The translations under genes were made by a program, and so were the position numbers. A DNA stretch of 64,000 nt from Lasiosphaeria ovina (Eukaryota > Ascomycota > Sordariomycetes > Sordariales > Lasiosphaeriaceae): positions 2,046,001 through 2,110,000 of the forward strand of contig JAULSN010000008.1 in assembly GCA_033439765.1 (NCBI GenBank). The letters are read 5' to 3'. Under the pieces are notes generated by a model. It made no database searches. It was not told where the DNA came from and saw nothing but the letters and a program-made list of their open reading frames with translations. Numbering within the stretch: position 1 is the first letter of the stretch; every line of letters starts with the position of its first letter. Shown in pieces: positions 34,801-45,694 of this stretch.

Positions 34801-37623
34801 GATCCCAATGTTTCGCGAGGTACCCCGACTGATCTAGGATCTGGGTCGAGAGAAGGGTCTCGCCCGGGCATCGATGAAGGGTTTGCTTCTGATTCCGCTA
34901 TGATCCTCCTATATCTAGCGTTCGGTCCGCGAGACAGTCTCGACATGCCTCCACATGGACGCAAGCTAAAAGACAGAGTACACTACTGTGCTATATGTAC
35001 TCCGGTACATACATACCTCCGTACATCCATTGCTATTAGCCCTTGAGTCCATCTCACCTCTACATAGTATCTAGCTCCTCGGCCGGTGGCACTAAAGTCC
35101 AAGTCTGGTGATTCACCCGGCCACTGAGGCCAAAAGGTTTCAAGATAGACACTAGCAGCAAATATTGGTGTTATTACAGGCAAGTATTCGCAACGCCTCA
35201 GGCCTAAGGCCAGGGCGTCGGTGGGTGGGCGCTTCTCAAGTGGGGAGTGAATCAAGCCTGCGTTGGTGGGCTTCTGGGCCCTCTGTCGATGCATCCCGAG
35301 CCAGCGATTGCGCAGGTAGGGGGCCAGTGGCAGCGACTCCTCGCCCAGAATGAAGCCCGCGCATCAGTGAATCGGCGCTTGGCGTTGCTGCGGCCAGGCC
35401 GGTTGCATCTGACTGGCTATCAGGTAATCGAGAGACAAAAGGTCACAGAAGAGAGACACGGGCAGCGAGAAAGGCTCAGGGGCTCAGGTTCCGTGTCTTG
35501 CTCCCACTCCATTGCTCGAGGAATTGTTGCTCGCATGTCATTAGACTAGCATCCGGCCCGTCGCGATATACACAGTAAAGAGAAAATAAATAATAGCAAT
35601 AATAAAATAATAAAAAAGACGCCCCTGGGCTTGCACACACATGTCCGCACTTACAAAAGAGCAAAAGACGGCCGAGCGAGCGATGGGGCATTGGAGACGG
35701 AGACAGGGATCCCGCTTCTTCCAGCTGCCAATATTCAACTCGAGAGGGTCCAGAACGAAAACTGGTCGACGGGGGGTGGGGGAGGGGAAAAAGCGGCCCC
35801 GAGACTGTTTCGGTAGCCAAAAGACAAGTAAGACTGGTGGGAGAAGCGTAGTTTGGTTGTCTCGCGCCTCGTCTCCTCCTTCTGGCTGGCGCGCCTGGCA
35901 TAGCATCTGTGTCGAAGGGCATACCATCCATCCATGGATACGGATACTCTGGTGAGTGAGCCCAGGGCAAGCGGCCTACTTCGGATGGATGGCAGACAGG
36001 ACAGGCCGGCCGTGCAGTGCGGACAAAACAACCTACACACTAAGAGGTACCCTAGCTGTCATCTCTAACTGTCGTCATATGTCCAACTGTCTCTCCCTAA
36101 CGGCGGTGTCGGTTGTCCACCATACCGTAGCCACTGCCATAGCACTCACTTGTGGGTTAACTACTCACCTTACCTAGTGTAGGACCAGCATCCGTTCCGG
36201 TGAGCGAGTAAAGCCGGAGCGTAACCAAGGTAGGTAAGCTAGTCCACACTATGGGCAACGCAACGCAACGCTGTCTGTTGTCTGTTGTCGGTTGCCGGTT
36301 GTATGGATGTTTCTTTGAGTCTACGAACTCTTGAAAGCAACCAGAGAAGAGGGCTTGGTGCTTGCAGTGCAGTGGTCTCCGCCCAGTTGCTGCCCCTGCC
36401 ATGCCACCCACACCTGCATTTTCCTACTTTTGTCCACACACCAACCAAACAAGAGTCGGGTGGGTGCCACCACCAAAAAGCCCTTTGCCCTCTGAACGGG
36501 GCTTCGTTTTCGTGAGGGCGCCAATGGCTTTGTACCGATGTACATGGTGCACGACGACCCCCTGTCGATGGGAGCCCAAACTTCCAACGCAGCCCCAGTC
36601 GCCAAGCCGCCTGTCCACTACCACCCTGCACCCCCTGCACTCGATACACGGTGCCCGCCCCCTGTCGAGACCCCCCATGTACCAGCCCATGCAATGTATG
36701 TACCACCACCGCCCCTCTGCACCGGGAGCCCTACAGAGATCGAGCCCTCCACCAGGGCCAGTCCGCGAGATGTGCAAGCCGGGTATAATAGAAACCTCAC
36801 GCCCCCTTCCCCGAACAGTCATGATTGTGATGCTTGGCTATACGCTCTCGTTACCGTTGTCCGCCTGGATAGGTTTGCATCTAATACCTAAACAACAAGC
36901 TCCGGTTTTTGGTTGCTTGCTTGCTTTCCTGACTCTCGTTTCCACGACCACCACAACGACCACCACCACGCCTCGCTGCAGCATCCCTCGCCCGTTGACA
37001 GCAGGAGACAGACAGACCAAACTAGAGACGGCAGGATAATTTAACTGGACGAATCGAACGAAAACACTCGGAAGTTATACACGCCACCTGAGCGCGTCTT
37101 ACTTTTGACTACCTACATACCTACATACCTACCTACCTTACCTGCCTTCAGTCCTACCTACCCTACGGGTACTGCTTATCTACACCTGCCTTTACCTACT
37201 TACACGGGCCCTTCCACCCTCCACCTCGCTCGCTCGAAACTGGCTCGTCTCCGCCTTCGCTTTCATCCATCTCGAGTCTCGCGTCTAAGTCGGGACAGCC
37301 CTTGGCTCTTGTACACGGTTGCCTACTCAGGTGACAGGACAGGAAAGGACACTCATTACTTGCCCGCCTGACTGACTATACTGGCATGTGCTTTTACAAA
37401 GGTTAGTAGTTGTTTAGAGTATGAGTCGACGGGCTGCCTGCCTGGGAGGGCGGCTTTGGCTGACGCGCAATTGTACACTACCAGCGTGAGGCCGTGGCTC
37501 GGATATCACCAAGTCACTACCGCTACCACTTGCCACCATCAAACACACCCTTCCCACTCATATCTGCTTTGCTTCTTCCTCGGCAAGGCAAGGCAAGACG
37601 CTGTCGACAACATCGACCCCATC

Positions 37624-40086
37624 ATGCACTACCCCGAACCCCCCCAACAGCAGCAGCAGCAGGGCGCCTACCCGTCAGCGCAAATGGACCTCGAGCTCTC
37701 CCCAGAATCGTACAGCTCCTACTCTCGGCCGGCGCACGAGTACGCGACCACAATAGGCTATGATAACCGGGCCATGTACGCCGCTGAGGCCCCGTACATG
37801 TACGGCAACAGCGGCAAGCACTCCCCAGTCATGTACGCCGACGACAGCGACATGCACGTGCCGTCGTCCAACCTGAGCATTGACAGTGCGTCGTCCTCCA
37901 ACATGGGCTCCCCACTATCCAACCACGGCCAGCTCGCGCCGATGGCCGAGTGGGCGGCGCCCCAGGGGCTCGGCGTTACTCCCGGGATTGTCGATCAAAA
38001 CGACTATTTCCCCGGCACCGAGTACTCGTTCGCCCCCAACCCAATTGACGGCTTTAACCCAACCTTCGACTTCCCCAGCGGCAAAGGTCCAGGATTTGTT
38101 GGTGAGTTGTCGCAGATCCCTAGATGTCATCTTTCCCGCCCGCGCCATACTCCGCGTGGCTCCGTTTCTTCCACGGTTTCTTCTTGCGATTCCTGCTCCA
38201 CCGTCGTGCCCAAGCCATCTAGCCTTGGCCTTGGCCTGGCGCTTGATACGCGTCTTGCCCAGGCCTCGGCCGTCGCTCCGGCTCCCTCTCCGGCGTCGAC
38301 CGCGACGTCGACCACGGAATCTTCGGCGGCCTCTAGCGGCCTGGTGTTTGCATCGCCTGCTGCCTCCTCCACTTCTTCTTTTTCTTCTCCACCCGCCCCG
38401 GCGTGGAGCAGTCCTTCAAGTTGCTTGGACGATCCGAGGCCCAGTCCGACGGCGCGTCCCGGCACCTCGCGTCTTCTTTCTTCTCCTTTCTTTTCTCAGT
38501 CTAGCGGGCATTTTGTTCCTCCCCTTGGAAATTCGTGTTGGTTTTCCTGTCTCGATTTCCCGAGCCGCCAAGAGCTCGCCTAGCCCCGAATTGTGTTTTG
38601 CTGACTCGCGTCTCTTCGCCCCCGCAGATCCCTCGCTGATACACCCAGACGTGAGGCCAATGGCCATGCCCGGCTTCGAACAGTCGTACGCGGCGCCCCC
38701 TTCGGCATACCCCGCGTCGCCCGCCCTTTCGGCCTCGCCGCAGCTCCGGACCGGCAGCACATCTCCCTTCCTCCACAATAACTACCACCCTTACTCGCCA
38801 TTCCAGCCTCCGGCCGACGCGCAAAGGCGGCCGAGCCTCGTGTCTTTCCACTCCAGCTACTCGGCAGACCAGACCTATAGCGGCGACGAGTCCAAGGAGA
38901 AGCAACGATGCCCTCACCCCGACTGCGCCAAGACCTTCAAGGACTTGAAGGCCCACATGCTCACGCACCAGTCCGAGAGACCCGAAAAGTGCCCGATTGC
39001 GACGTGCGAGTACCACATCAAGGGTTTTGCGAGGAAGTGAGTTACTCTCGAGAGACCAAGAAGCAATGCATACATGCATGCATATTGCACGCGACGTGCG
39101 GGTAGCTAACCTGGATACAATTTAGATACGACAAGAACCGCCACACCCTTACCCATTACAAAGGGACCATGGTTTGCGGGTTTTGCCCAGGCTCCGGCTC
39201 TGCTGCCGAGAAGTCTTTTAACCGGGCAGACGTATTTAAGCGCCACTTGACAGCAGTCCATGGCGTCGAGCAGTCGCCTCCCAACAGCCGCAAGAAGACC
39301 ACGGCTGGGGTAAGCGGCGGCGCTGGCAACAAGAAGCTTACGAGCTATGCGCCAGACGCCACAGGCAAGTGCTCGACTTGCTCGCAGACGTTCGGCAATG
39401 CGCAGGACTTTTACGAGCATCTCGACGACTGCGTGCTGCGCATTGTGCAACAGGAAGACCCGGCCGAGGCAATCAACGCCCAGCGGCTGGCCGAGGTCGA
39501 GAATGACCGCGACGTGCACAACACGCTCGAGAAGAACAATCTGCCCACCACAACCACCACCGCCACCAACATCGACGACGTCGACGACGACGAAGACATG
39601 CTCGATGATGATGACATGGCCGACGACGACTACAGACGCGGTCTCAAGTCATCGGCCGTCTCCCCGACAAAGAGGACCAAGGGCAACCCGGCAAACGGGG
39701 TGCAAAAGTCGCGCGGGCTCACCCACTCGCGCGGCGGGGTTCCCCTGCCCACCAAGAGCCGAGGCCGCAAGAACCGCCGCGACTACCCCTCCTCGTGGGG
39801 CTTTGACAAGGGCCAGATGACCATGAAGAAGCGCGTTATGGCCGTCTTTGACGGGCCGCGGCGCCTCGCCAAGGACGACATGATGCTGTCCACCGAGCAC
39901 GAAGTGCGCGTGAAGCTGTCCGACGGCAAGTCATACGTTACCGACCTTGACGTCCAGACACTCAAGCGCGCAGAGGGCTTCCTCGACGCCACCGACGAGG
40001 AGAAGGGGCCCTGGATCTCGGACGACCCGACAGAGGACGACCTGAAGCAGATGCTTCAGCGCAGCACCGAGATTCCCGCACAATAA
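37624..40086 (+). CDS. C2H2 zinc-finger transcription factor
   Basis: Three exons, 37624-38101, 38628-39036 and 39126-40086, give 1848 nt and 615 aa. ATG 37624 is the first in-frame ATG. Residues 1-245 are Gln/Ser/Tyr/Pro-rich, as in activation regions, with a poly-Gln run near residue 9. Three zinc fingers follow: C254/C259/H269/H273 (CPHPDCAKTFKDLKAHMLTH), C281/C286/H302/H306 (interrupted by intron 2) and C312/C315/H335/H340 (FNRADVFKRHLTAVH). A fourth, incomplete CxxC finger (CSTCSQTF) lies after. Then come an acidic Asp-rich block and a basic stretch (KSRGRKNRRDYPSSWGFDKG) followed by a conserved-looking C-terminal region. I recall fungal homologues annotated as cutinase G-box-binding protein, but cannot confirm that. 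It is probably nuclear and DNA-binding; targets are unknown. The 526-nt intron 1 is open in frame for 160 codons. Confidence 0.9.
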
Positions 40087-40496
40087 AGCAACCTTGCACA
40101 CACACATACCCATCTTTCTCTTGAGATACCCACACCTCCTCCAACCCACTCAGCTCGAAAATAAAATCTCGAATCCCTTCCTCGCTTCTCGCTTCTCACC
40201 TTCTTCAGCAACCAAAGATATAATAAAGCGGAACCACACGGGATTCTAATAATCATCAAAACGGAAATGTGTTTAATGAAACGGCGTGTCGCGGTGTTTT
40301 TTTTATCCTTTCCTTTTTATAGTACCTGGGTCTTTCTAATGATGGAATGAACATGAACACACATATAAACCTCGGGGGAATGGACCCGGATGGGAATCCT
40401 CTAGCGCTGGGCGAGGGTATGGGAACCCTTTTTTTTCTATTATTAATCTTCCTTCCTCTCTTCACATCTACCGATACCCTGTCTCAACTTCTTTCT

Positions 40497-40565
<69 letters not shown>

Positions 40566-41866
40566 GTTATAATTGACTTCTTTTCTGTCGCTATTTCGGT
40601 GTCTTGTCACACCCACCTGCCCCGCCCACGCAAAGGTTCCTCCACAACAACACAAATCTTGTCCTAGCTTGAATGGGAAGCCTTTCACAGTCACAGTCGG
40701 ATTTCTAATCTGATATAAAGAAAAAAATCTTCAATTTTAATTGTTCACTGTACTTTTTTGGATTCGTGTGTCATGTTCTGTCTGTTTTTCTTCTGAATCG
40801 CTTGTTGTAATATTTTTTTTTCTTCTTATGCCTCACTAATGTCGGATGGCGAGCGAGCGGGAAAGGACTATGGGTTCGGAAATGGGAAACGGGAAATGGG
40901 ACGGACAAAATGAATGAATATACCCACAGCACATTTGGTCGATGGTCGCCATCTTGTGTGTTTTTCTGTTTGTTTTGGTTGGAATTGGTTCTAGCCAATT
41001 TTTCACTGTTCGCGTCGTTTCTATTTGTTTCTCGTCTCCTGCCTTTTTTGTATTAATATAATAGAGCTTATCACAAATAAGGTACCTCATATCTTCCTTT
41101 GCTGTCACCAGTGTTAGACGAATATCTATCTACGGAAGGCTTTGTATGTCTGTTGTGAAAATATATGTGTCAACGGCCAATGTTGACTGGGGAGGAGGTG
41201 GCAGCCAGCGCACTCGCCATTATTCGTATATTCCAAATCACATCTTTGCAAAATTAGAGAAGGGACTCCAGCACTGGTAAAAGGGCAAAATGAAAGAATG
41301 CAAGCTCATGGCATCAAGTTTCCCTCGAGTACCTATACCAGGCGATTGGTTGCTTTGGTGCGAGAGTTTGGGGGGGGGACTTGAGTGTCACGCTAACAAA
41401 CGTTTGGCGGTCACGGTGCTGTCCATTTTATCCGGTCGTCTCCCCTCTGGAATCACAGCTCCCACAAGACCCACGAACCCAAAAAAAAACCACCCCACCA
41501 AGGCAAAACGTGCTGACACATTTCTCTAAAAGCGTCAGATTACATTGAGTCAATACCAAGGAATTCTTGGTAAATAATTCGTGTAATCCTCGGTGTTGGT
41601 TGAGTGTTGCTGGAGAGGCATTGCTTTTGTTTTCTGTACGTTTTGTCGGAATTCGTCATCGCTGGCTCGCTCTTCATCTCTCCCCGTCCAAGTGTCAAGC
41701 CCACCCCCCATCCCATCCCCTTCCTTTCCGCTTGAGGTGCTGGTAGTCGATCGACACGGTCTGGTGGTAGAGAGCGGCCGCCTATCTCAGTGCCGGTACA
41801 CAGACACGCACACGGATATACCACTTCATCCCCCCTTTGCTTCGCAACCCTCAGGGGAAACACGAG
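40087..41866. other. intergenic region with CT microsatellite
   Basis: 1.8 kb between two same-strand genes. The first part is the probable 3' UTR of the zinc-finger gene (AATAAA-like word near 40158). A CT-repeat tract follows at 40500-40561, then T- and A-rich DNA to about 41250. A CT/CA-rich promoter-like stretch (41660-41860) precedes the methyltransferase gene. No gene is seen. Confidence 0.6.
40500..40561. repeat. (CT)n microsatellite
   Basis: About 60 bp of nearly pure CT dinucleotide repeat, with one TTT interruption near its start, downstream of the zinc-finger gene stop codon. Read directly from the sequence. Confidence 0.95.
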
Positions 41867-42856
41867 ATGGCTCTTGTAGCCCGCCTTACGACGAACGTCC
41901 CGGAAACGGAGCCCGAGGACATCATGGCCTCGGCACTCGGTGTAATATTTCCCGACGATATCACAAACCAGCACGGCGATCCCAGCCACGGCTTGATATA
42001 CACGTCGCCCCACCTTCCCAAGCCCCTGCACATCAAGCTAGCGGACCCTACGGCCGACGAGGACCGTAGTCTATTTGGCCATTACCTGTGGAATTCGTCG
42101 CTGCTGCTGGCCGAGCTTGTCGAGGCCGGGACCCTCAAGTTGGATGCTGCCTCTGCCCCGCATACCGCTGCACTTGCGGCACCGGCACAGCACAGTGACA
42201 AGCCGGTGCGGACGGCGCCACTATCCGACTTCAACGTCGCCGGGCTAAGCACCATCGAGCTCGGCGCCGGCACTGCCCTTCCCTCTCTGATGGCGACGCT
42301 GCTCGGGGCCCGCCGCGTCGTCGTGACCGACTACCCTGCGCCAGTCAACATGGAGGTGTTGCGACACAACGTGGCGGCCAACACGCAACCGTCGCTATCG
42401 CCGTCCGGACAGATCGCTGCGCTGGATCTCTCCAGCGGCGGAGGCGGCATCGAGGTCGAGGGCCACGGCTGGGGCGAGCTCGACGACACGCCACTGGCGC
42501 GGGAGAACCGGCACGCCTTCGACCGCGTCTTCGTTGCCGACTGTCTCTGGATGCCCTGGCAGCACGATAACCTGCGGCAGTCGGTGGCGTGGTTCCTCGG
42601 CGATGGCCCGGACGCCAGGGCCCTGATCGTGGCTGGGTTTCATACGGGCCGGGAGAAGATGCGGGGCTTCTTCGACGCGGAGGCGCTCGCGGCCCAAGGG
42701 CTCGAGGTCGAATCCATCTGGGAGAGGGACTGCGATAGCATCGACCGGGAGTGGGTTCTCGACCGCGGGTTAGAGGACCCAGGTGTGCGGAAACGTTGGC
42801 TGGCAGTGGCCGTGCTGAGGAGGGCTCTTCGAGGGAACGAAGACCAGACCCGGTAG
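41867..42856 (+). CDS. putative EFM7/Nnt1-family SAM methyltransferase
   Basis: Single exon, 329 aa, ATG in good context (CACGAGATGG). It belongs to the Methyltransf_16-type seven-beta-strand proteins that fungal genomes label nicotinamide N-methyltransferase. The yeast member Efm7/Nnt1 methylates the N-terminus of elongation factor eEF1A, so a protein substrate is more likely than nicotinamide. Visible motifs: FGHYLWNSSLLLAELV (residues 70-85), SAM motif I STIELGAGTALPSL (128-141), the acidic ribose-binding residue in VVVTDYP (Asp155), and the post-motif FVADCLWMPWQHDNL. Residues ~95-120 form an Ala/Pro-rich insertion. It ends at TAG 42854-42856. Probably cytosolic. The neighbours give no functional hint. 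Confidence 0.75.
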   Translation: MALVARLTTNVPETEPEDIMASALGVIFPDDITNQHGDPSHGLIYTSPHLPKPLHIKLADPTADEDRSLFGHYLWNSSLLLAELVEAGTLKLDAASAPHTAALAAPAQHSDKPVRTAPLSDFNVAGLSTIELGAGTALPSLMATLLGARRVVVTDYPAPVNMEVLRHNVAANTQPSLSPSGQIAALDLSSGGGGIEVEGHGWGELDDTPLARENRHAFDRVFVADCLWMPWQHDNLRQSVAWFLGDGPDARALIVAGFHTGREKMRGFFDAEALAAQGLEVESIWERDCDSIDREWVLDRGLEDPGVRKRWLAVAVLRRALRGNEDQTR

Positions 42857-44034
42857 GCCGTCATTGAAAGAGCAAGAAAAAGGAGGAGAATGAAAAAATG
42901 CGTGCGTGGGCGGTCGCTGGAGGATATTATAAACCTCGCCTACCTGGCTCAGCCGCATTGCCCTCTTCCCTCTTTCACTTTGGCTCTCTCTCGGTAACGT
43001 ACGAAGCACCCGGTGCGGTGCTTGTGCACAGCCACCCATGCACACGTATGACACCTCATAATCTTTCGTGATGCTTGGCACTCCAAGGCAAAGCGCCCTA
43101 AGTAGTTGGGCTGTCTGCAAGGCAGAAACCGTTGATCAACTTTTCATTCTTCCCAGCCCCAGCGAGCGACTAAAAGGCTATTGATACTTCTGTACCGACT
43201 TCCAAGTTGTGGGGTCCGTTTCTTTTCTTAGCCAATACGGAATACTATTGGAATTGAAACGGCACCCTGTTTTTCCCGGGAATGCCGCATTCAGGTTCAG
43301 CTGTCGGATCTAGGTCGCTTGATTGGATCCCCATGGCCCCTTTCTCGGGGACAATAGACGGGCGAACTCGACCCCGTCTCATCATCGTCCAGCCGTCTGT
43401 GAAACTGGTAGTGACAATCTGGCGGTCGTAGCCAGAACTAAGACTATTCGGAACATTTTTTTTTCCCAGCGCAAGGAGGCCAGTCACGCCCTCTAGGCGC
43501 CATGCGCTTGCCCCTATCACTAGTTACTATGCATCGTTGTATTGTATTGGGCGACTTCTTCCGGGAAGTGGAAGAACAGTGTGGACAGGTAGTTCCATGG
43601 TTGAACGGATATGGTAACCATGCTCTCTCTCCCTCGGAAGTTGCAGTACAATAACATACATGCAAGTCACATCTGCAATGATATCAAATAACTCGTCATC
43701 ACTGGAGCTGCTTGGCTCAGAAGGCGTAATCTTGAAGGACGAGAAAGGTGGGTCGTCTAAGGTGAGAAGCTATGCGGGTGTCCTTGAGAATAGGGCATTG
43801 TTCCTGTTGATAGGAGCGGTTGGGACCGGCGGTTGTATGAAGAATCAAGACGCTTGATTCGAGTCTCGTGAAGCTGCTAGCCTCTCATGCTCCAGATGTG
43901 ACGGCACGGTATCTCCCAGGTCGAAGCTAAGTCTGCGTCAACCTGGAATGCAAGCACACGCTTCACCGTGTTACTAAGATCGTTCCATGGATTGTTCTCT
44001 GTTGGTTGAATAACTTGGGGTTGAATTTTAGGTA
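42857..44034. other. intergenic region between convergent genes
   Basis: 1.2 kb between the 3' ends of the methyltransferase and the carboxymuconolactone-decarboxylase-like gene. Short open frames occur on both strands, none with a recognisable domain. No repeats or RNA genes were seen. Confidence 0.55.
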
Positions 44035-45012
44035 TTATATATCGGCAACCTGGCTTCTCCATCCAAATCCTGCAGGAGAGTTATCATCAAGCATGGTCAT
44101 ACCTGAGGCCACGCATATGTCGACCACGACATTGCGCACGGCCTTGACTTCTTCAACTGCGGCGCCGCCATTGAGAGCCCCCCTCAAATGACCTTTTAGT
44201 TGGGGATTAACCTGTTCGCGGAATCAGCGGGAAATGTCGTGGGCGGTGTTTTTAGGGGAGGGCTACTACGTCTTGAGGGATGAGGGCGGCGATCATGACA
44301 AACGAAGTCTCGACGGCATTGAGAACGCTCGTGTTGCTCAGAATATAACCGTACATGAGCCGTGCCGCCAGTCCAAGATCCTCGGTGCCTGAGCGATCCA
44401 TCTGGCCCATAATCCTCTTGGATATCTTGCCGTAGATGTCCTCGAAGAAACGCTGGCCACGCTGCAGGATCTCTGTTGTTGGCGTTTTATAGATGTCGAA
44501 TGATCGCCCGGTAGGAGAGGGTGATGCCTGTGGCTCATCTAGCATCTCGGACGGTGTCACCTTCTTCAGCTCGAGCAATGCATTGATAGTCTGGTTGAGG
44601 TGGGAAGTGAAGCGGTCAGCGGACAAACGAAGGCGCCTGTCATCTCCTCGACTGTGGATACTGGACAGGAACTCTCGCGAAGACTGTGTGTCACTGAAGC
44701 CGTTGCAATTCAGGGGTCTTATTTTGTTTTGAATGGAAGTACCTTGGGAACGCCGCCTACAGCCGCGGCCTTGACCAGTGCCTCACGCATGCGTCGGGAA
44801 ATTGCCAGCCTCTCGTCATGGCTGGGTATGGAATCCACAAGCTCTGGACCCCGAGTCGTGGCGTATTCATAAACTTTGGCAATCTCATCAGGCCGATTCA
44901 ACTGAGACAGCGTGGTTGCTGCAACCAAATACCATGTATGTTTTGGTAGCTGAGGATGACTCCGAATCGAGGCAAGCAAAGCTGGCGTAACAATCGCCGG
45001 CAGCAATCCCAT
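44035..45012 (-). CDS. carboxymuconolactone-decarboxylase / AhpD-like protein
   Basis: Three exons on the minus strand, 45012-44743, 44683-44270 and 44211-44035, give 861 nt, 286 aa. The introns are 59 and 58 nt, and all junctions are phase 0. ATG 45012 is the first ATG in the frame. The all-alpha core includes WYLVAATTLSQLNRPDEIAK near the start, then SFDIYKTPTTEILQRGQRFF, YGYILSNTSVLNAVETSFVM, and LKGHLRGALNGGAAVEEVKA, which fit the CMD/AhpD fold. The expected AhpD CxxC redox pair is not seen, so peroxidase-type activity is unlikely. The C-terminus (SPAGFGWRSQVADI) is kept without splicing; reading it as a 33-nt intron is possible but too short. Function in fungi is unknown. It is divergent from hrd1, sharing a 682-bp upstream region. 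Confidence 0.75.
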
Positions 45013-45694
45013 GGCCGCGGTACCGATATACTCAAGGTACCTAGACGACTTAGTTACCGAGGGCACAGGAGGGTTGGCAAGGTAGGTACGGAGTAGTCTG
45101 GTGGCTAGTGACTAAGGTAGTATCTTGAAGTTGTTTCCATCTCTTTCGTCTCGAATAAATAAACGCAAAAGCCTTCAAGCGGTTATGGATTTAGAAAGTG
45201 ATATGGAAGTTTGGATGGAAGGCAACCCAGGTCACGATTGGACGCTGTCCAGAAGTCAAGCCGCCTTTCGTGGTGGGTTGCACGTTTGTAGGCTCCATTT
45301 GGCAAACTCATACTAGTAAATAACGGCCCGAGTACGGATACATACTGGTAGACTCCGTACTGTGGAGTATTCCGTTCCCTGCGCGATCCGCACCATGCAA
45401 TGCGTTACGGAAATTACCGCGTAAGTTACGGAGCTTCCGGTGTTCCAGGGAGCGAGCCAACCAAATCCTGTGGCTGATGCAGCTTTACCGCACTACCTGC
45501 GTCATCCAGTGTGCCCTGTGCATCGCAGCTCGGCACGTCGTTATTACTATAACGTGGCATCAATTGGCCACCAAACAGCTTCGTTTCTGGGTCGTGATAG
45601 TCCCCCCAAACCATAGTAACAACATGGCCAGCTAGCTCGCCCATCAACAGACTTGACATTTTCCCACCTGTATACGCTTTCCCGTCCATCAAAG
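45013..45694. promoter_or_regulatory. divergent promoter region of CMD-like gene and hrd1
   Basis: 682 bp separate the two ATGs. The region holds a perfect TACGGAGTA at 45087-45095, related ACTCCGTAC near 45352-45360 and a TTACGGAAATTACCGCGTAAGTTACGGAG cluster near 45409-45433. A three-codon uORF (ATG GCC AGC TAG, 45624-45635) lies 59 nt before the hrd1 start. No other gene was found. Confidence 0.45.

Larger units (their letters stand above)
20910..37623. other. long gene-free interval (~16.7 kb)
   Basis: Between NOP1 and the C2H2 regulator I find no exon chain with a recognisable domain, no reverse transcriptase, transposase or integrase motif, and no rRNA. Open frames are short, overlap on opposite strands and mostly lack ATG starts. 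The first part (20910-22700) is AT-rich and the rest is mixed. Repeats include a GGTA run at 26106-26128, a T22 tract at 28872-28893, TAGCATCC copies at 33299-33318, CAACG/TGTTG microsatellites at 36260-36300 and ACCTAC repeats at 37107-37145. Four perfect TACGGAGTA words lie in it. The last 1-2 kb is pyrimidine- and CACC-rich and probably serves as promoter and leader of the zinc-finger gene. Confidence 0.5.

Noticed and set aside
36362..37039. 225-codon plus-strand frame upstream of the C2H2 gene
   Set aside because: It has no ATG at its beginning, consists of Pro/Thr/Cys-rich low complexity from CACC repeats, and competes with minus-strand frames. Promoter or leader DNA is more likely.
44066..44098. 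33-nt GTATGA...CTGCAG intron in the CMD-like gene
   Set aside because: Too short for a fungal intron, and reading through keeps frame and gives a sensible C-terminus.
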